A stretch of 64,000 nucleotides of DNA from Astrocystis sublimbata (taxonomy: Eukaryota; Ascomycota; Sordariomycetes; Xylariales; Xylariaceae): NCBI GenBank assembly GCA_022453515.1, contig JAJNNY010000024.1, positions 248,001-312,000 of the forward strand. Reading direction: 5' to 3'. Both the position numbers and the translations under genes were made by a program. The notes under the pieces were generated by a model, which did no database searches, was not told the origin of the DNA, and worked only from the letters and a program-made list of their open reading frames with translations. Positions 24,203 through 33,762 of the stretch are shown in pieces; within the stretch, counting starts at the first letter, position 1, and every line of letters begins with the position of its first letter.

Positions 24203-27200
24203 ATGGCTACCTCAAAACCAGGGGTCGACTTGGAGAAAGAGTTGAACTGCTCGGTAAGTACCGATACTTACGCTATGTCTTTTGTGGTTTCCGGGACGGC
24301 ACCCCTCCCGATATGCGATACGGCGGGGGGTACCTAACCTACCTAACGCTCCTTCCTGCCTTCGATGGACGCCGGTCAGCCCAGCACGGGCAGGCAGGCA
24401 GGCAGGCAGGCAGAAAAAGAAGAGAGGAAGAGAAGGCGCACCCGGCTAACTCGAAGCGCGCATTCCTGGTCTAGATCTGCACCGAGCTGTTGTTCCAGCC
24501 GCTGACGCTCCTCGACTGTCTGCACACCTTCTGCGGCTCCTGTCTGCGGGACTGGTTCGAGTGGCAGAAGACGTCGGCCGAAAACCACCCGACCCCTCCT
24601 GCGCCTGGTGCCACCATCTTCACCTGCCCATCATGTCGCGCGCCCGTCCGCGATACGCGCCGCAACGCCACCGTCACGAGTCTGCTCGACATATTCCTTG
24701 CCTCGAACCCGGACAAGGCCCGAGCCGAGGCGGAGCAGGACGAGTTGCGCGCCAAGTACAAGCCCGGCGACAATGTTCTCCCCCAGGTCCGCCTGCCCGA
24801 GCGGTCTGCCGCCCAGCGCCGCGCCGACCAGCTGGAACAGCAGATGATAGAGCAGGCACGTGTGATGAGCCTGCGCGACGCCGGCGTGGAACCCTCTGCC
24901 CGACAACGTCGCGAGCATAGCAGGTCTGCGCGGGATGCCAGCCGGGATACGAGACATCGACCACCACGTGAGGACGAACAGAGACATAGGACGGGCTCGA
25001 CGGGCATGCTGCATCCTGAGCCGCGGTCGTCCGGCGAGCGACGACGGCGACGCAGCGAATCGCGACATCGACCCGAAAGTCGACAGCCTACGCGCGATTC
25101 CTCGTCCACCAGAGCAAGGCATATCGAGCATCAGTCGTCCATCAGGTCCCTGATCAGCTCTTCGAACGTGGACTCGAGAGACCTGGAGCGTGAGATTGAC
25201 GACTTCGCCCGTCAGATCCAGGAGGAAGGCCTTCTCGACGGCCTGGACCTGGACAACCTCGATCTGAGCCAAAACGATGAGTTGAGTCGCAAGATCACCG
25301 AAGCATACCGGAGACGCCAGAGGGAGCGGTCCCAGGCCGAGTCTGCAAGGAGGAGTACTACAGCTACCCCGTCGAGCCGATCCCAGACCGTGTTCGCGCC
25401 GCCACGGCCGCCAGCGGTAGACAACCTCCGGCCGAGTAGCAGGCCAAGGTCAAACTCTGCATTCTCACCCCGAGACTCGAGCGTAGGAAGCCCAGCCGAT
25501 GGCCGCAGTCGCCCGCCTATCACATCTGCACGCCTCGACGTTGACAGTGATTATGAAAGGCGGCGACGGAGGAGAACGTCAACTGGCGCCAGGAGCGCAA
25601 CTGACCCCATTCGACCAAGCACAGCTGAAGTACGGCCGGCAGCTCGATCGCAGACGGATTTGACTCTTCGCTCACATAGCTCCGACCCATCCAGTCGTCG
25701 ACCTTCTATCGCAGATGCAAGAAGTTCCAGCTTGCCAGTGGAGACTCCCTCGAGGGATACATCCACAGCGGGGCAGACTGCCAACACTACGAGAGAGTTG
25801 TCTTTCAGCGAACGAGCCACCGCCGCCGCGCAAGCATCGCAACCTTCGCAACCATCTCAGCCATCTCAAAATCTCTATCCCCAACCCCTCTTTTCACCGA
25901 CCGATGATTCTGGAAGCGAGCGCACGAGGCGACGGCGCAGGCCCTCCAGTCTCGTCGTGCCTCAAAGCCCGCTTCCGAGCCTCGGACTATTGCCTTCACC
26001 CACTCACCGAACACACCATCAGCGGACACGGTCGCAATTCTACCAAGAACCATCCATCACATGTTCACGTTGCCAGCGGCCTCACGTCGAATATGAATTA
26101 CACTTCAACTGTGCGAGATGCTTGGGAGGCGAGTGGAATATCTGCATACAATGTTATAGGGAAGGGAAAGGGTGTGCACATTGGTTTGGGTTTGGGTATG
26201 CGGCATTCAAGAAATGGGAACGACAGCGCGCTGCCGTCGACTACCCACTTGAGCCTCTGCATTTGCTCACCGCCAACCGTTACCTTCCGCCTCACGCTAC
26301 GCCAGGCGGCGCCGAAGGTCGCAAGACGCTCACGACGGAGGACCCCGCAGATCGGCTTGAGAGCGGTATGTTCTGCGTTCGCTGTAGTGTCTGGGCCAAC
26401 GAGTGCTACTGGCAATGCGATGTGTGCAATGAAGGGGACTGGGGCTTTTGTAACGTCTGTGTAAATCAAGGGTGTGCTTGCCCACATCCTCTACTTCCCC
26501 TGACATACGTGTCGCCGCCTTCGTCGCCCGCCCTTCTCCCTTCTCCTATTGTTGCCCACTGCGGTACTTCTCCACCTGGGAGCCCCGGACCTACAAGAGC
26601 ACTGAAACATAGTCGGCCACGCTCAGCGACGCTTTTCACGGGCCCCAATGCCCTGAGCATTGGCAATTTCAAACCCCTCACGTTTATGACCACATGTGAT
26701 GTGTGTCGGCGCTCTATCCCACCGAGTGACCGCCGGTATCACTGCGGAGACTGCATCAGCACTATTGTCCCGGAGACCCAGCCCGGGGACTACGATATCT
26801 GCTTCGACTGCTATGATGGTCTTGTGCATGATGGCCAACTCTCTGTTGACAACGGACCAGATGGTTGGCGACGGTGTTTGAACGGTCATCGCATGAGCAT
26901 CGTTGGGTTCAGCGAGAATGAGGGCGGGCAGAAACGGGTTATCACACGTGGCATTGTGGGTGGGCTGGGTCTGTCATTCGAGGCCCACGACAGTGACCAG
27001 ACTCTGCAGATATGGTGCTGGTACGCCGGTGGCATAAAGGTGCAGCGTCATGTGACTGCCGACGTAGCTGCTAGCCCGCCCGAAGAGCAGCAGCAACATG
27101 ACTTCCCCCCAGATGGTGGAGCTGGTCAAAGAGGAGTCGCTGCATGGCCATGGTATCCAGCTCACGACGCGACTGACGAGCTGATGTTCCCGAGGGGCGC

Positions 27201-27312
27201 AGAAGTACGTGAGATTGAGGACGTTAATGGGGACTGGTGTTTCGGGTCCTATATGGGCGCCAAGGGGTTGTTCCCTACACCATATGTGAGAGTCACAATG
27301 ACGAGCGCATGA
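24203..27312 (+). CDS. RING / triple ZZ-type zinc finger / SH3 protein, probable E3 ubiquitin ligase
   Basis: Two exons (24203-24253 and 24475-27312) give 962 residues. An N-terminal C3HC4 RING (C16 and C19 in NCSIC, CLHTFCGSC, CPSC at 68-71) resembles the CHFR-type RING; the 221-nt intron falls between the first two zinc-binding cysteines. Residues ~90-540 are a charged Ser/Arg-rich, probably disordered region with short helices. Three Cys-rich modules follow, at about 546 (CSRC...CARC...CIQC), 649 (CVRC...CDVC...CNVC) and 758 (CDVC...CGDC...CFDC), of ZZ type. The final ~55 residues (from about 905) look like an SH3 domain: the WPWYPAHDATDELMF and GDWCFGSYMGAKGLFP segments match the ALYDY and W...G-LFP positions. 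Ubiquitin ligase activity is inferred from the RING. Substrates are unknown. Confidence 0.82.
24391..24413. repeat. CAGG microsatellite in an intron
   Basis: Nearly six copies of CAGG inside intron 1 of the RING gene. A shorter CAGG run recurs near 47471-47484. Confidence 0.85.
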
Positions 27313-28331
27313 GATAATGGTATATACCCAATACCCAACTGTTTTGGATCTGACAGGAGATGGCAAAGTACATGGAGCCGTTCTCGACTTTTGATGTCAA
27401 GTTAGTCGTTGGATTTGCTTATACATACCACTTTCGCCTTCCGGTCTCGGATGTTTTCAGATGTTAATATGGCAGCTACTTCCTGAACTTGGAGTTACAA
27501 TGGACATTGGCAAATTCGGGTGGTTTAACGTACCTGTAAAGGCAGTATGGCCTACCTACCTAGTACATATCTAGTTTCTATGCTTTGCAGGGCTAGATGA
27601 TTGTATGCAGGTAGATTACCTAGTATCACCGTTGGCATCACAGATACTCTACGGTAATTTCTTTTGGGAAGCGATTGGAAAATGCAGCTTGGACATGCAT
27701 GGCCAGCCACTCAAGATACTATATATACTTGGCTGTAAGTTGGTAGGTAGGTACCTACGGGCTTGCTTAAGTACCTACCTCCTGTCAGCAAGCGTTGGGT
27801 CACCAGCCCCTGTCTTACATTTCATGGTATTTGTTATTAAAAGCTCATGAACAGAACAAGCCAAGAACAAGGGTGGACCTACTCCAGAGGTCCAATTCTG
27901 CGCATGTAATTCAGTATCGCTATTATTTCGCAAAAAACCGAAACAGGAAAATGCTGGTGTGATGTTTTTTTTAGCATGGATGGCAGACCAATGCAAAGGG
28001 TTAGTCAGCTACGGCGCGCTAATGAGCATTATTAGACCGTTCGGTAGGCTTCCGGCAATGGCGTGATCGGAGAGCCGGCGGGTGGCGGGCGGCACCGGGG
28101 ACGCTCAAAATGCGCGAAAGTCCCCACCACAAATTCCCATCTCGTCCTGCAAGACCAACGACCTCTTAATAAGCCATTGAGCTAGCTCCCAGTGCATTGG
28201 TAATAACACCCCGAGTGCCTTTAGTCAAGGGGCGGAAAACAAAACACCTCATATATAACGACACGCTTCGAGAATCCGTCGCCAACTCACATTATTGGGG
28301 TACCTACTTATTGAACTTGCTATAACGAACA
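27313..28331. other. Intergenic, 1.0 kb
   Basis: Tandem-orientation spacer between the RING gene and cysteine synthase. Motifs of the TAGGTAGGTACCTACG type occur near 27743-27780. No gene seen. Confidence 0.6.
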
Positions 28332-29791
28332 ATGTTTCGCCACAGCGTCCGGCGGTTCGCGACGACGGCCGCGCGCAGAGCCGCTGCGCCTGTTGCCGCT
28401 CACGACCCCAGCGCTCACACGCTCACCGTCTCTAAAGCGCAGGGCATCGCGAAGGGACTGACTGGAGGTATGTTAGGGGACTGAAACAACACAATCCGCC
28501 CTCGTTGCCTATGTCATTCCATATGTGAGAAGAGTCCCAACTCCTCCTAAAGTGGTGAATTCAGCCGGTTTCATATCAGAATTCGCTGAGATTGAGCTCT
28601 GAGAGGAGCCCCCCTTACCCGAGCCTTGTGTCTATCTGCCAACTATCGGCGAATTTTCTCATCTTATCTGATGGGATCTTGTTTTGAGAACCCCCAACTA
28701 TGTATTCTTTCATGAAGTTCCTTTACGAGATTCCTATCGCGTACCTTGTCCTTTGCGTCCTGCCTACTTACTAACACCCCTCACCACCCCCAGCCATCGG
28801 CAACACGCCCCTCATCCGCCTGAACAAGCTCTCGGACGAGACGGGGTGCAACGTGCTCGGCAAGGCCGAGTTCATGAACCCCGGAGGGTCCGTCAAGGAC
28901 CGGGCGGCGCTGTACGTGGTCAAGGACGCCGAGGAGCGGGGGCTGCTGCAGCCGGGGGGCACGGTGGTCGAGGGGACGGCGGGCAACACGGGCATCGGGC
29001 TGGCGCACGTGTGCCGCTCGCGGGGCTACAAGCTGGTCATCTACATGCCGAACACGCAGTCGCAGGGCAAGGTCGACCTGCTGCGCCTGCTGGGCGCCGA
29101 GGTGTACCCCGTGCCGGCCGTGGCCTTCGACAACCTGGAGAACTACAACCACCAGGCGCGCCGCCACGCCGAGCGCCTCGAGAACGCCGTCTGGACCAAC
29201 CAGTTCGACAACACGGCGAACCGCCGCGCCCACATCGAGACGACGGGCCCCGAGATCTGGGCGCAGACCCAGGGCAAGGTGGACGCCTTCACCTGCGCCA
29301 CGGGCACGGCGGGCACGCTGGCCGGCATCACGCGCTACCTCAAGGACGTCTCGGGCGGCCGCGTCAAGTCGTACCTCGCCGACCCCCCCGGGTCCGTGCT
29401 GCACTCGTACATCCAGTCGGGCGGCAAGCTGGCCGAGCGCGCGGGCGGGAGCATCACCGAGGGCATCGGCCAGGGGCGCATCACCGACAACCTGGCCCCC
29501 GACGTCGGGCTCCTGGACGGCAGCCTGCACATCTCGGACGAGAAGAGCATCGAGATGGTGTACCGGTGTCTCGACGAGGAAGGCGTCTACCTGGGAGCCA
29601 GCAGTGCGCTGAATGTGGTGGCGGCCAAGGAGGTTGCGGAGCTTATGGGCCCGGGACACACGGTGGTCACGATGCTGTGCGATGGCGCGTATCGGTATGC
29701 GGATCGTCTGTTCTCGAGGAAATGGCTCGAGAGCAAGAACCTGCTCGGCGCCATCCCGAAGCATCTGGAGAAGTATATTGTCTTGGCATAG
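28332..29791 (+). CDS. Mitochondrial cysteine synthase (PLP, fold type II)
   Basis: O-acetylserine sulfhydrylase-type enzyme that makes cysteine from acetylserine and sulfide, or a close paralogue. Exons 28332-28467 and 28794-29791 give 377 residues. The N-terminus [20 protein letters not shown] is a classic mitochondrial presequence. The fold-type II core starts [13 protein letters not shown]; the PLP lysine is in [11 protein letters not shown]; the substrate loop is [12 protein letters not shown]; and the phosphate cup is the Gly-rich [12 protein letters not shown]. The C-terminus keeps SGASSALN-like [11 protein letters not shown]. The 326-nt intron is unusually long for this locus. The coding region is very GC-rich at third positions compared with the neighbours. 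Assignment to the cys-12/cysteine synthase 2 group is from memory. Confidence 0.88.
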
Positions 29792-30135
29792 TTTTAGGTA
29801 GGTAGGAGGGGAAAGAGAACGTAAAGGGGCAAAAATAGAGAGTGGCATTTGAGGACGCAGGTGATGGATAGTGCTGGGCTCCAGCGTGGTCGCAATTGAG
29901 GCCGATGCGTCACGTTGCTCTGTTCAAGCAGGCAAAGGCGGCGAGTTCACAAGCGAGAAACACTAGCCAAGTTCGAGCGAGACTGCTCAATTAGTCCTCC
30001 TCAAAGATCCCTTGTATATATTGCACATTGAATAATAGTTATACACACATGTTATGGGCACGTTGAAAGTCATCACGACAGCGGGGGCCCTATTATGTGT
30101 AATCAAAAGTATTTTACCCTCCCTGCCCTCCTGCT
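29792..30135. other. Convergent intergenic spacer
   Basis: 344 bases between two stop codons; only 3' flank sequence is seen. Confidence 0.6.
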
Positions 30136-31424
30136 TTATGCGGCACTGTAGAATTTCTTGTACAGTAGCTGCCCGCGCGGCTCCAATATCTCTTGGCCAG
30201 CTTCTGCGGTCCGCTTTAGCTCCAGGTACCAGTCTTCCACGCACTTGCGCGCCTCCCGAATTTCGTCCGCTAGGCCATCGCGCCGCGTTTGCAGCTGTTC
30301 GGCCAGCTCCGGCTTCACCACCTTGGCGGCCATCTCGAGGCCGTGTAATAACGGAGTAGCAAGGTATAGGAACTTATTGTGGTTTTGCAGGTACTTCAGC
30401 CCCCTAGAATTTATAAAGAGCTCGGCGGGTTGGACCTCCCTCAGGTTCTTGCCCTCGGGCCAGACGGTGACGAGGTCCCATGCGGACTTGTGCAGCTTTT
30501 CCAACACCTCATCGGTGGAGTCGTGCTTCGTGGCGAGGGCAGCGGACAGGTGCAGCGGGGCGGCGAGCACAAAGGGGTCGCGGGCCAGGGGTAGCTCGCC
30601 TGGTATGAGGGGCTGCATGGGCTGGTGGGCTTCGTCGTGCAGAATCTCGATGACCATGTCGGCCCAGCGCAGGGCCGTTCTCGTCTGGGCTTCGTCCCAG
30701 TCGGCGTCGACGGCCTTCATCTGCACGAAGTGGAGAAGCTCGTTGACGACCTCATGGGTGTTCAAACGGAAGCCGGTGTGCTTGACGGAGCGGGCGCAAT
30801 CGATGATGTCGTAGATGTGGCCCTTTTTGCCGACGATGCGTATCAGCTGCGCGAAGAGGGCGACTTTGAGGTGGCGGCCAGCATGGGCGATGCCTTCGAG
30901 AAGGGGCTTCAAGTTGGCGAAGTCGGCGTCTGTGTTGAACAGGCGGACGGCTGATATGAGGCTTAAGCGGGTGCTCGGGATGGTGGTCAGCGGGTTCTGG
31001 TAGCGGAACTTGAGCACCTCGCCGTCGATCTCAATGATGACGGGGTCGTGCTGCAGTTTCTTCTCCCACTTGCGAGAGTAGATCCTCTGGCGTTGGGCCT
31101 CGGGTAGGTAGGAGGGTAGGATGATCTTGGTGCGGATCTCGCTGAGGAGGGCGTCGAGCTCGGGCGACGAGGTGGCCGAAAAGTGGGTGATGTTGGCTGT
31201 GTGCGTGTGTGCGACCAGGTCAGTTTGCGATCTTGAGTCGCCGGCCGGGATAGACGGCGCCGAGGAGGCAGAGAAGACAGAGAAGACAGAGAAAGGGACG
31301 GGTCCGTACCGCTTCTCGGGAGGGTGGATGTGAAGCTGCGCAGCTGTTGGTGGTGGTGGGCGGCCAAGAGGCTCGTCCGGCTCGTCCTGGCGCAGATGGC
31401 GCCCAGCACCGACTTGCTCGACAT
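30136..31424 (-). CDS. Uncharacterised mitochondrial protein
   Basis: Two exons (31424-31310 and 31196-30136) join in frame to 391 residues. The first exon is a mitochondrial presequence-like stretch: no acidic residues, Arg/Ser-rich, with LRSFTSTLPRS typical of fungal cleavage contexts. The mature part is largely helical and hydrophilic, with blocks ELDALLSEIRTKIILPSYLP, GEVLKFRYQNPLTTIPSTR, KVALFAQLIRIVGKKGHIYD and a C-terminal coiled-coil-like segment (RRDGLADEIREARKCVEDWY). No catalytic motif is visible. I do not recognise the family by name; helical-repeat (PPR-like) RNA factors are one possibility. It shares a 473-base divergent promoter with mitoribosomal bL19m, which supports a mitochondrial role, perhaps in organelle gene expression. 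Confidence 0.75.
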
Positions 31425-31505
31425 AGCGCCTGCAAGCAAGTACCCTTTTCCCGGGCGCTCTGGTGCGCGCTACTTGATGCGGCGAGATTGTGTGCGCAGG
31501 TGTCG

Positions 31506-31553
31506 GTGTTGGTTGTTGGTTGTTGGTTGTTGATTGTTGGTGTTGGTGTTGGT
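31506..31553. repeat. GTTG-rich simple repeat
   Basis: About 48 bases of TGTTGGTTGTTGG units in the likely 5' UTR of the minus-strand mitochondrial gene (on that strand an AAC/CCAAC-rich leader). Confidence 0.75.
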
Positions 31554-31837
31554 AAAGTCTGTCGAACCGTCGAGCTTCATCCCACTTTGTGAGTACAGTA
31601 GTACTTGGGTACCTTACCTACCTATGTACCTAATCTAGGTAGATACCTAGGAAGGTACCCAATGAACTGCACGTCTGGTCCCCGGGCCATTGATTGGATG
31701 ACCCCGGCGAGGTACCAAGAACGTCGATCGGAGGTACCTTGGGGACCTAGGTAGGTGTACCTTGGCCCAGCCTAGGCAGCTCCGGCCGCAGCGGCGACAA
31801 CTTTTTGTCCAACGGCCGGCGTCAAACCGGCAGTCAA

Positions 31838-31897
31838 CACCACACTCACACCACACCACACACCACATCACACACCTCACTCACCACACACCACACC
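31838..31897. repeat. CACAC-rich 5' leader repeat
   Basis: Sixty bases of CACACC/CACTCA units running straight into the bL19m start codon; probably an unstructured 5' UTR. Confidence 0.75.
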
Positions 31898-32782
31898 ATG
31901 CTCACACATCCCACCCGGCGGCCGCTCGGCGCCTGGAAGGGCGTATTGAGGCGTGCTCGCCAGCAGCAGCGACCCGTGCCCTTCGCCCGCACAATCACCA
32001 CCGAGACGACGGCATCGACCCCGACCGCTCCAGAGCCTCCCGTCATACCGGCAGCGACGCCGATACCGTCACCACCTCCTCCTCGCAAGCCATACATGCG
32101 TACGTCCTTCCGCCCACCCCACCCCAGTTGGCATCTCGGCGACAACTGAGAATGCCCGGGATCCTCAGCCCCACCACCAAGCCTGAGCCGAGCCGGCCGG
32201 GATCCAAGTAGCTGACTGCCGCCCTCGATGGAAACAGACTCCCTCCGCACCAGGACTGCCAACACACCCACGCGGTCCGCCTTCGCCGTCTACCCCTGCG
32301 CGCCCTCGTCCCGCGCCCGCGCCCCCGCCGTCCTCGAAACCTACCACGCCCTGCAGATCCGCCGCCTGGACCCCAAGGGCCTGCGGACCCAGCTCTTCTC
32401 GCGCTCGAACCGGGACGCCGCCAAGGTGGGCGACGTGCTACTGGTCACCACCAAGCGCGGGGAGCCCTTTGCCGGCGCGTGCCTGTCCATCCGCCGCGCC
32501 GGCGTCGACACCGCCATCCTGCTGCGCAACCACCTCACCAAGCTCGGCGTCGAGATGTGGTACAAGATCTACAGCCCCAACGTCCTCGGCATCGAGATCG
32601 TCCGCCGCCGCCCCAAGCGCGCCCGCCGCGCCCGCCTGACCTACATGCGCCAGCCCAAGCACGACATGGGCAACGTCGACCAGATCGTCGCCTCCTGGCG
32701 CCGCACCAGGAACGTCTTCAGCTCCAAAGGCAGGGGTGGGAAGACCGCGTCGGCTGCCGGCGCGAAGGGGGGCAAGAAGTAG
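31898..32782 (+). CDS. IMG1: Mitochondrial large-subunit ribosomal protein bL19m
   Basis: Component of the mitochondrial large ribosomal subunit. Exons 31898-32099 and 32238-32782 join to 248 residues. The N-terminal ~65 residues are an Arg-rich presequence followed by a Pro/Thr-rich linker. The bL19 core is seen as LRTQLFSRSNRDAAKVGDVL, the TKRGEPFAGACLSIRR strand, and VEMWYKIYSPNVLGIEIVRR with KRARRARLTYMR, which matches the bacterial L19 order (G-D, G-x-V-I-x-R, ER-x-F-x-hydrophobic-SP-x-I-x-x-I-E-V). A basic C-terminal extension rich in K, G and A follows. The intron (138 nt) splits the His codon after the linker. Confidence 0.9.
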
Positions 32783-33762
32783 GTGGAACGGAAAGGGCGT
32801 CGATTTAAAGCCCCCATGTTTGTTATTACCATTCGAATGGCTCTTTGGCCTGAAGGAACCATGGCGGTGCCGAATGGATGGCTTCGACGAGTGCAATCTC
32901 CCTGCTGCTGGTGGCGAAGGTCCTCTGTGAGGAGCAAGAACGTCACAGAGACTGGCCAGACAGCTGCGCAGAAACGTGCAACTGGGATGGGTGCATGCCA
33001 GTAAGCATGCCAAGAGAAGCCATCCCAAACATAGTGTGCGTGTGTACACAGACAAGACTAAGACTCTATGTAGACAATGTACTATTACCAACATCAACAT
33101 TTCGTGCATATAAACGTCGAGTCAAAGTTCAAAAGGGGGGGAAAAACGCGTGATTATTACTGTTCCTGCGGCGTTTTCAATCCAATTGCTCTTTTGAGCA
33201 TGCGGCATGTCACTATCATTCCGTGGAGCGTGGCATACTTTACTACACCAAGAGACCAATGCTATTAGAGTAGGTACTGAGTAATAGACAACAACAATCA
33301 ATACTGGTGCATCGTGTTTTATCATGTACCTAGTTGGCTACCAAAACCCCGTGTCAACGCCAACTTCGCTCAAACAACGTTCTCCCACGATAAATATTGC
33401 CTCCTGTGAGGTAAACACACAATATGTACACGCTCGCTTCTCAACTCGCTGCTTGATTTTACCTAGGGTACTCATAATCAGACAATGATCCAAGTCTGCA
33501 GAAATTCCATCCGGGCCTGAGCCCCCTTCTCTATAACCAAAAAAAAAAACCCCGAAATGAATGACAAGGATCAGGGCTTGTCTATGTTACTGATCTTAGT
33601 GTCTAAACACCCGGCACGTAACCACCGATGTGCCATCATCTTGCACGATTGCCCAATCGCCTAGTCCAATTGTCGTGGTCGCAAGCACAGTGGCTCTCTT
33701 CTCGCTTTCGTCATTTCAAGAATATGAAAGCCAATACTGACACACAAGTTTCCACTGCCAAA
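32783..33762. other. Convergent intergenic, 1.0 kb
   Basis: Between the stops of bL19m and the Trk transporter. Open frames on both strands are short and unconserved-looking. A poly-A tract lies at about 33540-33549. Confidence 0.6.

Larger units (their letters stand above)
31425..31897. promoter_or_regulatory. Divergent promoter, unknown mitochondrial gene / bL19m
   Basis: A 473-base region between two outward-facing genes for mitochondrial proteins. It contains a GTT/GTTG-rich simple repeat (31506-31553) just upstream of the minus gene, a cluster of TACCTAGGTA-type motifs (31603-31660), and a CACAC-rich tract (31838-31897) abutting the bL19m start codon. Confidence 0.55.

Noticed and set aside
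28684..29848. Long Arg/Gly/Pro-rich frames on both strands
   Set aside because: Out-of-frame readings of the GC-rich cysteine synthase exon.
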